A stretch of 64,000 nt of DNA from Diphasiastrum complanatum. Lineage: Eukaryota; Streptophyta; Lycopodiopsida; Lycopodiales; Lycopodiaceae. The stretch is from the NCBI GenBank assembly GCA_029204225.1, contig CM055107.1, forward strand, positions 26,097,482 to 26,161,481. The letters are read 5' to 3'. The translations under genes and the position numbers were made by a program. The first letter of the stretch is position 1; each line of letters starts with the position of its first letter. Below, one piece after another: positions 9,256-21,626 of this stretch. The notes beneath the pieces are model-generated. The model ran no database searches. It had not been told where the DNA came from and saw only the letters and a list, made by a program, of their open reading frames with translations.

Positions 9256-11260
9256 ATGTAGTATATGTCTTGCCTATCATAGGACAATCTAGAGACGTCT
9301 CTCTTGAACCTTATCACATGCATTCAAAACCAAACATCCATGCGTTCAACCAAGAAATCAGCATGTAGATCCGTTGAAATAACCATGATTCTACTTCTAC
9401 TTTGCTGCAAAACGAACTGAATCAAGTCCTAAACTAAATAATCTACATGCATTACTCTACAAACAAGAAAACAAGAACCACTCTAGCAACATTTTGAAAA
9501 TGCAAAAATCAAGAAACACACATTTCTTGAATCTTGGATTTCAAGAACATCAAGAAATGAAATGCAAATGGATTTGCAAGACTTACACCACAAACCAACT
9601 CATGATGAATTACCACAATGCTTAATCCTATATTAATCTACAAAAGCAAGAAAGGTAGTCCTCTCTAGATCCACAACCACACACAAAGGAGATAGAGGGG
9701 CAAGATCATTAATGCATCACTCAAAAAACAAGAATGATCAAGGAGCTCAAGAATGCATCAAACTCATAGAAGATATTCTCATTTCAACATGGAGTAAATA
9801 CATTTACAAAAAGCTTCTCTTCTACAAAGGGTTCAAATAAGCAAGAGAGCTCATTAGGTAGCATCCTAGTGGCATTTTCACATTACACAAATTACAAGTG
9901 GAATTATCTTCTCCACTAGAGGTTACCATCAAAAGGAGGCTCACTCTACTTTTTTAAAAGAGGTCTACTTGCATTTATTACATTTGCCTAGAAATATTAG
10001 TTCCCACATGGTCATTCCATCTTTCAGGATTCACCATGAGGCTTACACAGTTTTTACTTGCCATTTTTAACTACTACTTCTTGGCTCTCATACTCGGCTC
10101 TCAGTCTTCGTTCAACCCTTCCTCCTCGGTATAAGGTGAGAGGTGCTCTTGGGTAGCTCTGGTCGAGTATCTTGGGGATTCGTCAAAATCAGACAACATC
10201 ATCCCACCCCTAATGTGTTGCAGGACTCACTGCAACCCATATTGAATGATATTGCTTCGCATTGGCATCTTCGATTGTCACTTGGAAAAGCATAGATCCT
10301 CGTTCGCTTGTATAAAACCAAGTGTTTATTGCTACCGGTTCTTACCACAATTTCGCCAATTTTCGCAATTTAATTAAAACATCCTATTGTCACAAATAGT
10401 TGACATCTTCAAAATTGGAGAGCTCCTAGTAGCTTGACAACCTTGCATGCCTCAGTGCTTTTCTCGTGTCTCTTTTTTTTCTTTTTTGTCACTTGTTTCT
10501 GCCATGGATAGTTTCACTTCTAGCTTTTTGACAGATTCTAACTTTTGGGAGGTCTGTATCTTCCATTCTGGTTCTAGGTGTTTCCTCAGTTCTTCTCTCA
10601 GTTGAAATTTCAGTCTTGTCGATGCTCTTTCTTTGACGAGAAGAGGAGAATCTTCGATCGGTAGGTTGTACAAACCTTGGGTTATCAGTCTTCAAGGGAA
10701 TGAACTTATCGACAAATTAGTGGTAGGAACATATTTGGATGGATGGGTTGGTGACGATAGGAAATCATGATGAAGGGCTTGGTGGAAGGATGAAAGAACT
10801 GATAGTTCTACAGTTGCAGCCTTGGACCCTTGCAATGTCAAGCTTTGACCACCACTTGCTAGTTGAGGAGCTCACTTTGTCTTGCAGGCTCACTGTTGTC
10901 TTTGTCTTTTCCTTTTTTGCAGCTCCTTCCTGTGATCCATTACTTTTGGATCACTTTAGATTTCATAGGAGAGGATTCGACTATCATTCCTCCAGAGAGT
11001 TTCTTTTGATCAAGATCGATCTGACTCATCTGTGGCTTAAGTTTTGTCCTTTCCTCCTCATCTTCTTGGATCTTTCTCTTTATTTTTTGTAGCTTTTTCG
11101 TTTGCTTTCTTAGATCTTCTTTTGTGGCTGTCCAACCAATGTAGGTGGTAGTTGATCTCTGCAAGACATTTGCAACGATCTATTAGGTGCTTCGGTAAGA
11201 CTATCAAGGTCTGAAAACTGGAGATTAATGTGTGGAGTTCAAGCAGTAACGTGTGCCAAA

Positions 11261-11410
11261 TGTTGACAGATCCCCTGCTCTAGAGAGTCTATTAACTAAT
11301 TATTCTGCTTCTTGTTTACAGATCTGTCTGTTACCAAGCTTCTTGGACACTTCTTGTATGTTTATCTTTCTTGTTTAAATCCCAAATCAGGCAGAGAGGG
11401 ACTGATATCC
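11261..11410 (-). repeat. Short LTR (5' LTR in minus orientation)
   Basis: Partner of 9110-9255, with substitutions and a 4-bp insertion (CTTT duplication near 11368). The sequence just inside it on the minus strand begins TTTGGCACACGTTACT; whether this is a primer site is unclear. Confidence 0.7.
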
Positions 11411-12011
11411 TTAGCTTGTCCCTCAACTTCTTCGATCCTGAGCACAAACATTTCCACATTTGATCTAGACATCCTTTGAACCTAAGATAGATTTCTAGCT
11501 TTCTAAGAAGCTTCTAATCTCAGCCCAGACCTAGTTCAAACTTGGATGATGGTGTAATAGATCCACTAGAAAATCCTACCAAATCACTCCTTCACAAAAT
11601 TGATTCTAGCACTATTTTGCTTGATATTTCACACACACATAAGATCTCAACAAATCAGCCTTAAAGATCTGATCTAATGCTTCAAAATGAATTGTTTCAA
11701 TACTCAAATCTCTATTTGATTATTAGCATCTAATGGATTGAATCTAGATCTAGACAATGCACCAAAAATCATGAATTTTGGACTAGTATGCACATTTTTT
11801 GGACCAAAAAAACACTATAAGAAGATGTTTTGAAGGTTACTATACGGTTTCACACGTGTGGAAAGTACCCTTGCAGCCCACAAACCGATCTTGACCAAAA
11901 ATGTTGAAGGTACCACTCTCTTTGAATTCACTCACTCAAGTGAAATTCAAAAACAACACATTGTCAATGATTTTCACAATATTTATTAATCATAAGATCA
12001 CTCTTATACTG
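11411..12011 (-). other. Leader-like sequence of a minus-strand LTR element
   Basis: Lies just inside the primer-binding site at 12012-12024. It has no open frame of note and contains the palindrome CACACGTGTG near 11854. Probably the leader of an element whose body is lost. Confidence 0.4.
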
Positions 12012-12024
12012 AGCTCTGATACCA
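12012..12024 (-). promoter_or_regulatory. Primer-binding site (tRNA-Met type)
   Basis: Minus-strand TGGTATCAGAGCT directly follows ...AAATTCACA. The first 12 bases are the standard plant LTR element primer site complementary to the tRNA-Met 3' end. Confidence 0.8.
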
Positions 12025-12800
12025 TGTGAATTTTATGATAAAAAATAAAATTATGATTGTACAAAACAATCATTAAGAGTTATGATTGCCAAATCCAAAG
12101 ATCTATCAAGTTCTATGTGTTAGATCTTGATCTAGATACATTACACTATGATTTTAGCAAGAGCAATGGATCAAATGATTAAAACTATTAAGAGAGGCCT
12201 CACACGTGTGGAAGATAATACCAATACGGAATGTAAACTGACAGTGAAGTACTTTTAATACAAATGCATTCCAATCATAAAAACTCAAGACAAATGTGAG
12301 AATTACAAGCAAATGCTAGAGATTGCCAATGTCTCATCAACTTATCATTGATTTGGTTAATCCCTTTATAGATCAAGTACTTCCACGAGCTAAGTAATGT
12401 CCAGAAAGTCTTCACATGTGTGAAGAGTGCCTAGTCATTCAGATCTACCAATGGGAGCCATATATGCTCATCTTCCAAAGTTGACTTATCACACTAGCTA
12501 GGAGCCAGAAACTAGACTCCACAAAAATAGGGATATTCCCTATAAAATAGCATCTAATGGAATCTCTCTATCTTATCATCTACAATCTTATCCACATGTG
12601 TGAATAGCATCTTGACATGTGGGAGCATCTACTCATTCACATGGAAGTGCAATCTAGTTACAAAAAGTTTGACCAGAATGACTTTTTTCTAAATTTTACT
12701 CAAAGATCAATTTCACGGTTGTGTAGATCCACCTAAAATCAATCTAACTTTCTAAAATAAATTTATGTAAGTGACATTTTTAATAGATAACATGTCAACA
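12025..12800 (-). repeat. Probable LTR of a Copia-like element
   Basis: Its low-coordinate end (ACA on the minus strand) abuts a perfect primer site. The likely other end is TGTTGACATGTT on the minus strand at about 12800. It contains several CACATGTGTG/CACACGTGTG palindromes. The upper boundary is inferred, because no partner LTR was found. Confidence 0.45.
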
Positions 12801-13146
12801 TTTTCACACATGTGGAGACTCCCAAAATGTGAAGAATTTCAGATCATTTAAGATCCAAAATCATCTCTTGATCTTTGGTTAAGAAGCCAACACAATGTAC
12901 ACCATTTGCAATGTAGAAATTTAACATCTACTTAATGAAAGAGATTTAAACTCAACGCGATATTGATCAACATCAAATATATGAAAAAATGAAGTTGTTG
13001 TCCGTAAAATAATAGTACCCTTCTGTATTTCCCATGTGTGGCTCCAAAAATAGCAAAATATGAGCATTCTACACAAGATTGCAAGATATCATCAAGATAG
13101 TGCACGAATGGATAGATGAACCCAAGAGAACCCATGTATAAGCATG

Positions 13147-13150
<4 letters not shown>
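12801..13150 (-). repeat. Retroelement leader segment, related to 63,540-63,710
   Basis: Landmarks such as GTTGTTGTCC, CAAAAATAGCAA, CATTCTACACA, TAGTGCAC and AACCCAAGAGAACC are shared in order with 63,550-63,700. No coding. It ends in the GA microsatellite that received Copia-A. Confidence 0.55.

Positions 13151-13208
<58 letters not shown>
13151..13208 (+). repeat. (GA)n microsatellite, about 29 units
   Basis: Uninterrupted GA run touching the end of the Copia-A 3' LTR at 13209. The other flank of Copia-A (25,679 on) is also GA-rich, so the element probably inserted into this tract. Confidence 0.95.
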
Positions 13209-13210
<2 letters not shown>

Positions 13211-14288
13211 TCATAAAATCGCGTGTGTGTGAGCAACAGCGGAAGCTCGAGGATTGAGCATGGCATGTAAGAACGGAAACGCAACAGTTAGCAGCAGAAA
13301 TATTCAAGTAGAAGAATTCATACAAATTGCACAAATGAACGATGTAGTAGTGAGACAAAAATTGCACTCTGATTAATATCAACAGTGAGTACAATAGCTT
13401 GAAGTAATAACTTCAGTTTGTTGAGCGTGATAACGCTGGCTACAGATAACTCTGATTGAAAAGGAAATTCAATTAACACTTGCATAGCTTGATTTAGCTA
13501 GTATATATATTTACAAGTGTTGAGAGAAAGATATCTCATGCCTTAACTGCCATTTACTCTAGTTTTGCATTTGTACAAAAGTTGGTAACCGCCCTTAGGA
13601 TATTTGTTTCTCAAGCCTTTTTAGGGTTGATGATAAGTTGGCGACATCGGTCTGCCAATGTAGCAAAAATGCAAAATATCCGAAAAACCTGAAGGTGCCC
13701 GTTAGACTGAAAGTATACAAAATCTGAAGGTGCCCTTAGACTTAAGGTGTGTAAATCCTAAAGGTGCCCTTAGATTTAAGGTAGCGAAGAAGCCGAAAGT
13801 GCCTTATATTGAAGGCAACGAAGAAGGCAAAGGTGCCTTAGACTGAAGACAGCGAAGAAGGCGAAGGTGCCTTAGTTTTAAGACAGCGAACAAGACAAAT
13901 GTGCCTTAGTTTTAAGGCAGCGAAGAAGGTGAATGTGCCTTAGTTTTAAGACAGCGAAGAAGACAAAAAGTGCCTTAGATTAGAGGCTAAACCCTAAACC
14001 GAAAAAGACGAAGGTGCCTTAAAATGGTTTTAAGACATTCTGGATATTTGTCGCATTTTTTGCAAAAAGGCGAAAAAGACGAAGGTGGTCTATAAATGGT
14101 TTCTAAGTCATTCTAACCAGTGTGTCACATTTTTCATGAAGGCACAAAAAAGGGTGAAGAAGGCAAAAAAAACAAAGGTGTCTTAAATCGTTTAAGGCAT
14201 AAAGAAAACACTTAAACAGAAAAAATGTAAAGGTTCGAAATCATGTTGTACTTAACGATTTCTAAGACTGAGCATAAGAAATCTAACA
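13209..14288 (-). repeat. Copia-A 3' LTR
   Basis: About 1080 bp, well over 90% similar by eye to 24613-25678. Contains a degenerate minisatellite (13.70-13.99 kb). Confidence 0.92.
13700..13985 (-). repeat. Minisatellite inside the Copia-A LTR
   Basis: Roughly 35-38-bp units with the core GAAGGTGCCTTAG and GCGAAGAAGGC repeat about eight times. The matching LTR has the same structure at about 25,078-25,350, so the array predates insertion. Confidence 0.8.
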
Positions 14289-14299
14289 CTCCCCCTTAT
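14289..14299 (-). promoter_or_regulatory. Copia-A polypurine tract
   Basis: Minus strand ATAAGGGGGAG immediately before the 3' LTR start TGTTAG; this is the plus-strand DNA priming site of the element. Confidence 0.8.
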
Positions 14300-14990
14300 T
14301 GAGGATCTGGAAAAACTTTGATCTTTAGATTTATCATATCGTTAAATCTGAGATGTTGCTCCTTTGATAGAGCCTTTGTGAAGTAATTTGCTGCCATGTC
14401 TGCAAAAAACCAGTTCTACTTCCTTGTTGTGCACTTTCTCTCTAAGGTAATGATACATGATTTCTATATGTTCGCTTCGAGAGTGAAATCTCGGATTGAG
14501 AGATGGTGCTATTGTACTTTGGTTGTCACAATAGATTGTTGTAGGAAGCGTTTGTGCAAGATTCAGGTCTACAAGCTTAGCCAGATTGCCTCTTTGGTTG
14601 CATTGGTGACAGCTATGTATTCGCATTCTGTTGATGATAATACAACTGAGGTCTGCTGCTTCCAGCTGTTCCATGAGATTGGGCCTTGGTTGTGTAAAAA
14701 TGCAAATCCAAAAGTTGATTTTCTGGTGTCGACATCTCCTGCCCAATCTGCATATGTGTAGGCTTTGAGGATATTGGCAGTGTGGCTGCCTCTGTAGCAG
14801 ATGTTGAGAGTTTTCGTTTGCTTGGATATACTTCATGACTTCTGTTAGTGTCTTCTAATGAGTTAAGCTTGGATTTGACAGAAACTAGCTGAGTGTACTG
14901 ATCGAATATGCAAGGTCTGGTCGCGTGCAGATCATTGCATACATAAGTGAGCTGATGATGGATTAAAACAAATAGCACTTCATCTCCTCC
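14300..14990 (-). pseudogene. Copia-A RNase H
   Basis: Degenerate RNase H domain of Ty1/copia: YADWAGDVDTRKST near 14,740, SSTECEYIAVTNATKEAIW near 14,600 and, after a frameshift, LNPRFHSRSEHIEI near 14,480. Several stops and frame changes. It would degrade element RNA during reverse transcription, and it directly precedes the polypurine tract as expected. Confidence 0.85.
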
Positions 14991-16050
14991 TTTTTTGCCT
15001 CGGTTTGAGGAGACTGTTCCTTTGATAGCTTTAGTCCAGGGTCGAGTGAAAAGTGATTTGGTTTGCAGTTGGCCATTCTATACTTTTCCAGCACATTGTT
15101 GAGATATCGTTGCTGACTGATAAAGATCAGTCTAATTGGTCAATCTCGTTGAATTTGGATTCCGAGACAATAGTGGACTGGACCCATGTCAGTCATCTTG
15201 TATTCCTGGGCCAGCATGCATTTTTTATCCTTCATCAGATTTAGATTATTACTGAATAAGAGTGTATCATCTATGTAGAGAGTGATGGTGATGAAGTAAT
15301 CTGATACAGACTTGAAATAGACATTCGAGTCTGTCGAGTTTGGAATGAAACCATTCTCTATCAGAAATGCGTTGATCTTATGGAACCGGGCCCTAGGTGA
15401 CTATTTCAGCCCGTAGAGCGCCTTGTGGATTTTGCATACAAGATGATGTTGCTTGTCGTTGAGTTCGTATCCCTCTAGCTGCGTCATGTAGATCTCCTCT
15501 TCGATGGTTCCATTGAGGAAGGCGGTCTGGACATCCATCTAGTGGACTTCAAGGTCTGTCGTGGCTGCAAAGGAGGGGAGTACGCGGATCAACGCATGTT
15601 TGACGACTGGATTGAAGGTCTATGAATAATCCAGGGTTGAAATCTGAGAAAAGCCTTTGGTGACTAGCCTAGCCTTCTAACAATTTAGCCTTCCTTCAGC
15701 GTTGTACTTTGCCTTGAATATCCATTTGCATGGAATCGATTTTCGATCTTTTGGTAGCTTAGTGAGTGTCCATGTTTGATTCTCCATAAGAGAATCAAAT
15801 TCGGTGTCCATCGTTGCTTTCCACTGGTCAATATCAATAGTAGACATTGCCTCAAAAATGGTGGTTGGTTCATGCACAAAAAAGCAGTAGGCCGGATCAT
15901 CCATAAATCTGGATGGAGGCTGTTCTGGACTGTTCGACCTTCTGGATTGAACTTCGGTCCTCTGATGTGGATTGACACATTGTCTGAGTCATCGTCGTTA
16001 TTCAACAGTTGAATCTCTGAAGCAGAATTGACTGGTTGCTCGATCCGAGG
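14991..16050 (-). pseudogene. Copia-A reverse transcriptase
   Basis: RVT_2-type RT in pieces: MDDPAYCFFVHEPTTIFEAM linker, then W..AM..E...L..N.TW.L (TMDTEFDSLMENQTWTLTKL), CKWIFKAKYNAEG, MDVQTAFLNG, then the catalytic box as ITLYIDDTLLFSN near 15,270, with YIDD where Copia-B has YVDD. About seven in-frame stops make it inactive. The region between integrase and RT is shortened compared with Copia-B. Confidence 0.88.
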
Positions 16051-16187
16051 CATAGGCCATCATGCTCTTGGCACTTTCGATGAGTGTCCGGTTCTTCCGC
16101 TCAGCTACACCATTGGATTGAGGTGAGTAGCTAGTTGTGTATTGTTGAAGTATCTCGGTGGCCTTGCAGAACTCCTTGAATTCCGTG
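16051..16187 (-). pseudogene. Copia-A integrase, distal fragment
   Basis: Minus strand gives EFKEFCKATEILQQYTTSYS then QSNGVAERKNRTLIESAKSM, the last part of the integrase core, with the catalytic Glu in NGVAERKNR. It is separated from its proximal part (22,744 on) by Copia-B. The integrase C-terminal region after this point is missing. Confidence 0.88.
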
Positions 16188-17379
<1,192 letters not shown>

Positions 17380-17390
17380 CTCCCCCTTAA
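17380..17390 (-). promoter_or_regulatory. Copia-B polypurine tract
   Basis: Minus strand TTAAGGGGGAG ends at the LTR start TGTTGG; it overlaps the stop codon region of RNase H. Confidence 0.8.
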
Positions 17391-17923
17391 TCTGAATCCT
17401 TGAATGCCTTGACCTTCAAACTTAGTTCTATACAGAATCTTCTGTGTGACTCCAAACTTAATGCTTTAGTAAAAACGTCTGCTATTATATCTTGCGTTCT
17501 ACAGTATTGCAATCTGACCTCTTCGTTGAGAACTTTGCTTCTGACGAAATGATACTTCAGTTTAATGTGCTTACTCTTGGAATGAAATCTAGGGTTGGCT
17601 GATAAAGCGAGGGCACTTTGATTATCACAAAATAATATCGTCGGAACATATTGATTCAGACTGATATTTGAGAATAAGTTTCTCAACCAAATTGCTTCTT
17701 TTGTAGCTTGAGAGGCTACGATATACTCTGATTCAGTGGAAGATAGAGCTATCGAAGATTGCTTGCGACTGTTCCAGGAAACTAAACCATTGTTGAGGAA
17801 GAATGTAAATCCAGAAGTAGATTTATGAGTGTCTACATCTCCTGCCCAACTTGCATCTGTGTAACCACTGAGTAAATTGAGTTTGTCGTTGCCGACTATT
17901 CCATAAGAAATGCAAAAGTCCAT
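17387..17923 (-). pseudogene. Copia-B RNase H
   Basis: 178-residue open frame with the full set of copia RNase H marks: GYTDASWAGDVDTHKSTSG, SSTESEYIVASQATKEAIW, CDNQSALALSANPRFH and HIKLKYHFVR, then the C-terminal ADVFTKAL. The frame itself is intact but is cut off from the RT by a stop near 17,924, so it is part of a dead polyprotein. Confidence 0.9.
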
Positions 17924-19087
17924 AGTAGCTCAAAGATATCTCATGACTCTGATAAGAGGATTCCAATGTGTTATACTAGAGTTAGTCATATACTGATTGA
18001 GAGAGTTGACAACAAAAGCTATGTCTGGACTGGTACAGATCATGGCGTACATAAGATATCCTATAATAGAATAGTAAGGATACTCACACATCTGCTGCTT
18101 CTCTTCAATTGTTTGGGGACACTGATCCTTTGACAATTTGAGTCATGGTTCCATTGATGAGAGAGCTAACTTGCAATTCATCAGATTATATCTGACTAAC
18201 ATGTTGTAGATGTACTTCTGTTGTGTAATGTAAACCAACTTCTGTTTTCTGTCTTTGTGGATTTGTATACCAAGGCAGAAATGAGTTTCGCCTAGATTGG
18301 TCATGTCAAATTCGAAAGATAGCATTATCTTGGCTTCTTTTATCAAATTGGTACTATTGCTGAATAGCAATGTATCATCCACGTATAAAGTGATAATGAT
18401 AAAAGACTGTTGCACTGCTTTGAAGTAAACGTTTGAATTTGAAGAGCTAGGTGTATAGCCGTGATCAATGAGAAAAGTATTAATCCTTTGAAACCATACT
18501 CGAGCGGATTGCTTCAAACCATAAAGTGCCTTATGGAGTTTACACACATGATTGTGTTTACCCTCGATAATATAACCTTCGGGTTTTACCATGTAGATGT
18601 CTTTTTCGATAACTCCATTGAGATATATTGTTAGTACATCCATTTTATGTATTTCCAAATCTGCTGCAGCGGCAAATGATAGCAAGAGTCGAATAGAAGA
18701 ATGCTTGACTACTGGACTAAAAGTCTTAGTGTAATCAACGTTGTATACTTGAGAAAATCCTCTGGCTACAAGTCATGTCTTTCTTATGTTCATGCTTCCA
18801 TCTACATTGTACTTGACTTTGAGAATCCATTTGCAATCAACTACATTTCTGCTGACAAGTAGTTCGACAATTGTCCACGTCTGGTTCTTGATAAGAGATG
18901 AATACTCTTTATCCATAGTTTCTTTCCAGAGATCTGAATCAGACTGACTAAGTGCCTCTTGGACAGACGTCGGTTCCTAAACAAGATATGTTGCAGACTC
19001 GTCAATATACTGGTTAGGCGGTCTACTAGTCCTTGAAGATCTCCTAGGTAATACAGGAAGTTGATTATTTTCATCATACTATAGTTG
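17924..19087 (-). pseudogene. Copia-B reverse transcriptase
   Basis: Spread over frames at 17930-18136, 18143-18685 and 18690-19087. Motifs in order: NQTWTIVEL, CKWILKVKYNVDGSMN, VARGFSQ, MDVLTIYLNGVIEKDIYMV, CKLHKALYGLKQSARVWF, ITLYVDDTLLFSNSTN (catalytic YVDD near 18,370), LGIQIHKDRKQ, and the thumb MYAMICTSPDIAF. Only a handful of stops interrupt it. The family copies element RNA into DNA inside virus-like particles. Confidence 0.9.
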
Positions 19088-20191
19088 CTAATCTGCAACA
19101 TCATCATCTTCTGATTTGCCATTGATTTGTTGTTCATCAAGAGTAGAGGAGCTTGGAGCTTCAGTAGGAATAGTCAACTGAGGAACTGGAAAGTTTAAAA
19201 CATCAAGAGAATCTGATAGGTCGGCTACATGGGAACTGCCCTTTCCTTTGAGGTCTTGAAACTGATTTTCGATGAAGATGACATCCCGACTAGTGAATAT
19301 CTTCAACTCAATGGGATCGAACAACTTATAGGCATGATCTGAAGTAGTGTAGCTGATGAAAACACACTTGATACTTTGAAAGTCGAGATTCTTCCTGAGA
19401 TCACGAGGAATCTGCGCAAAAGCAGTTCATCCAAAAACTAGTAAGTTTGATAAAGAAGGTTTGGTAACTGTCCAAACTTTGAATGGTGTTTTGTCTGAGA
19501 GGCCTTTAGTAGAACATATGTTCTGAATATAGGTTGATGTTGAAACAGCTTTATTCCAGAAGCACTTTAGAAGTGTCGCATGTGATAACATGCACTTTGT
19601 CGATTCAACTAAGGTTCTATTCTTTCTCTCAACAAGACCATTTGACTGAGACAAATAGGAAGTGATGTATTGTTGCTCAATGTCGTTGTTAAGGCAATAA
19701 TCCTTGAATTCATTGGAGATGTATTCTTCCCCATTATCTGACCTCAGTGCTTTAATTCGTTTGTCAGTTTGATTCTCAGCATGCTCTTTGAATTGTCTGA
19801 ATTTGATGAAAGCCTTTGATTTCTGTTTAATGAAATAAACAATTGTCCTTCTAGAGTCAATAAAGATAATAAAATACTTTGCATCTAGCAATGAGGGAAT
19901 TTGCATAGGTCCACATATATCTGTATGAACAACATCTAACAGATCTTTTGCTGCATGCATATGGTTTGATCTAAAAGGAATCCTAGCATGCTTTCCAAAG
20001 ATGCAGCTATGATAAACAAGGAGATCGACCTTACTAGAAGGATAGTTGAGATCAAGAACCATGGATTGTCTGGACATCTTTGAAACAGATGCATGATTCA
20101 AGTGTCCTAAGCGATGATGCCATAACAATGCTTTATTGACTAGAACAGAGGCTTTCAAGACTTGACTAGACTCAGAATAGCAATGTGCCAA
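19088..20191 (-). pseudogene. Copia-B integrase and linker
   Basis: The zinc-binding start WHHRLGHLNHAS has both His; of the paired Cys only the second is clear (YHSCIFGKHA), so the first Cys seems lost. Catalytic residues: Asp in DVVHTDICGPM, Asp in IKALRSDNGEEYISNEF, Glu in NGLVERKNRTLVE, which is the DDE triad. The open frame runs 20191 to 19427, then a stop, then the linker 19324-19088 with the conserved KCVFISY segment between. Would insert element DNA in the nucleus if intact. Confidence 0.9.
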
Positions 20192-20620
20192 TCTATATAA
20201 ATAACTCTACCTCTTGCTAAGTGCAAGGATCTTATTACTCCTATCAACTATTTTGCATTGATTAGATTTGAATTATACTTTATGACCTAAATCTGTAATT
20301 CTACTTATTGATAACAGATTTGTAGAGAATTTAGGAACATATAAGACCTTTGATAGTAATTTGAACTGATCATGCTGGAATCGCAATCTTATATTACCTT
20401 CACCTTTAATAGTGTGAGTACTATTGTCACCAAGATGAACAAATTTCTTCGTGTTGTAAGGAGTGTCGGAGTTGAAGATCTCACGTAGATTGGTCATAAA
20501 TTTTGTTGAGTTGCTCCAGAATCCAGAAACCATGAATCGTCTAAAAATGTGATTTGATCTTTGACCATAAATGCACCTTTGTCCACTTCGACCTGGAGAA
20601 ATGATGAAACTGCGTTTGCT
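20192..20620 (-). pseudogene. Copia-B protease and pre-integrase region
   Basis: Aspartic protease active site WFLDSGATQ near 20,530, then VHLGDNSTHTIKGEGNI and VLYVPKFSTNLLSISRITD, the standard copia protease C-terminal half. A frameshift lies just after the active site, and two stops lie near 20,270 and 20,215. Confidence 0.88.
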
Positions 20621-21422
20621 TGTTGATCAGGTTGCTTGGCTACGTTCTTTGCTTGGAGAATTCGGCAATCATTTATTTCATGGTTATTGCGCTTGCAATA
20701 CCTGTAAAACATCTTCTTCTTCGATTGTGAAGTCAATGGTTGTTCTTGACCTTGAGTCTGTTTCTGATTCATTGCAGCCTTCTTGGAGCTTTTTTGCTTT
20801 TGTCGCTTAGAGCCTTTGTTGACATATAGACCCTGAGAGGAGGAAGTAAATGGAGTGTCTTGACTTCTTCAATTATCTCCTTGCAGCAACATAGTGATAA
20901 CTCTAGTAAGACTTAAACATGAGTGTGTTGATATGATCATAACCCAATTCTCATATGTAGAAGACAAGCTTGAAAGCAATGTCATAATTGTGTCTTGATC
21001 ATCTATGACTGATCCAACAGCGGCCATCTGTTGCAAGAGATTTTTAAACTGGTTAATGTGACTCTAAAGTGAATCACCAACAAACATTTTGAGTGTGAAG
21101 AATTTCTTTCGTAGATGTAACTTAGTAGTTACGTCTCTCACGTCATATAGTGAGTTCAAATTGTCCCAAACGTCTCTTGACATTTTAGCTTCAACTATGT
21201 GTCCAATATATGTATATGATATATTGAGGATAATAAGCGCCAAAGTTTTACCATCCTTCAATTTCCACTTTGAGTCATCGTCTTCAGATTTTACTTCGGT
21301 ACCTGTAACAACATCCCATAATTTGCTGGCGATTGGCAGGTCTTCATCTTAAATTTCCACAAATGATAGTTGGATCCATTTAGATTGTCTACGATAAGAC
21401 TAGCTTTACTTTGAGAATCCAT
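20621..21422 (-). pseudogene. Copia-B gag (UBN2 type) with zinc knuckle
   Basis: Starts at ATG 21422 with MDSQSKASLIVDNLNGSNYH, then LWKFKMK, KDGKTLALIILNIS, VWDNLNSLYDVRD and LHLRKKFFTLKM, all marks of the copia gag UBN2 domain. A knuckle-like CKRNNHEINDC remnant lies near 20,685, where the first Cys of CX2C appears changed to Tyr-Arg-Tyr context. Frameshift at about 21,330 and stops near 21,060 and 20,870. Confidence 0.85.
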
Positions 21423-21613
21423 CTGGAACTTAGTCTGTCGATTGTATCGATGACGCTAAGATGTGGTAATGCCAATAATAGGAAAACAATTTTTTGATAC
21501 TGAAAGGTTGAAAGAACTGAAAAGCATAATATCAATTTGATATCGCAAAAGATATCAAGTAATAGAGTTGTCGCTTTGATATAATGTTGGAATTAATAAA
21601 GTAGTAGTAAAAT

Positions 21614-21626
21614 CACTCTGATAACA
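21614..21626 (-). promoter_or_regulatory. Copia-B primer-binding site (mutated)
   Basis: TGTTATCAGAGTG directly after the LTR end; one base differs from the usual TGGTATCAGAG. Confidence 0.75.

Larger units (their letters stand above)
9110..11410 (-). mobile_element. Short-LTR retroelement, probably non-autonomous
   Basis: Two ~150-bp direct repeats at 9110-9255 and 11261-11410 bracket 2.0 kb. Read on the minus strand each begins TGATATCA (copy at 11410 begins GGATATCAG) and ends GATCTGTCAACA, the TG...CA of an LTR. Inside are only short minus-strand frames at 10452-10673 and 10940-11164; both are basic or acidic and rich in K, E and R, and could be gag remains. No RT, integrase or protease is seen. 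This fits a LARD- or TRIM-like parasite element, but a target duplication and primer site were not confirmed. Confidence 0.6.

Noticed and set aside
10739-11092. 117-residue plus-strand ORF
   Set aside because: Antisense to the charged minus-strand frame of the short-LTR element; no domain.
13092-13394. Ser-Leu repeat ORFs over GA/CT tracts (also at 16.7, 32.7, 44.0, 47.5 and 51.9 kb)
   Set aside because: Pure translation of dinucleotide repeats; not genes.
13700-13985. CRISPR-like array
   Set aside because: Units are variable, without fixed repeats and unique spacers, and lie in an LTR of a plant retrotransposon.
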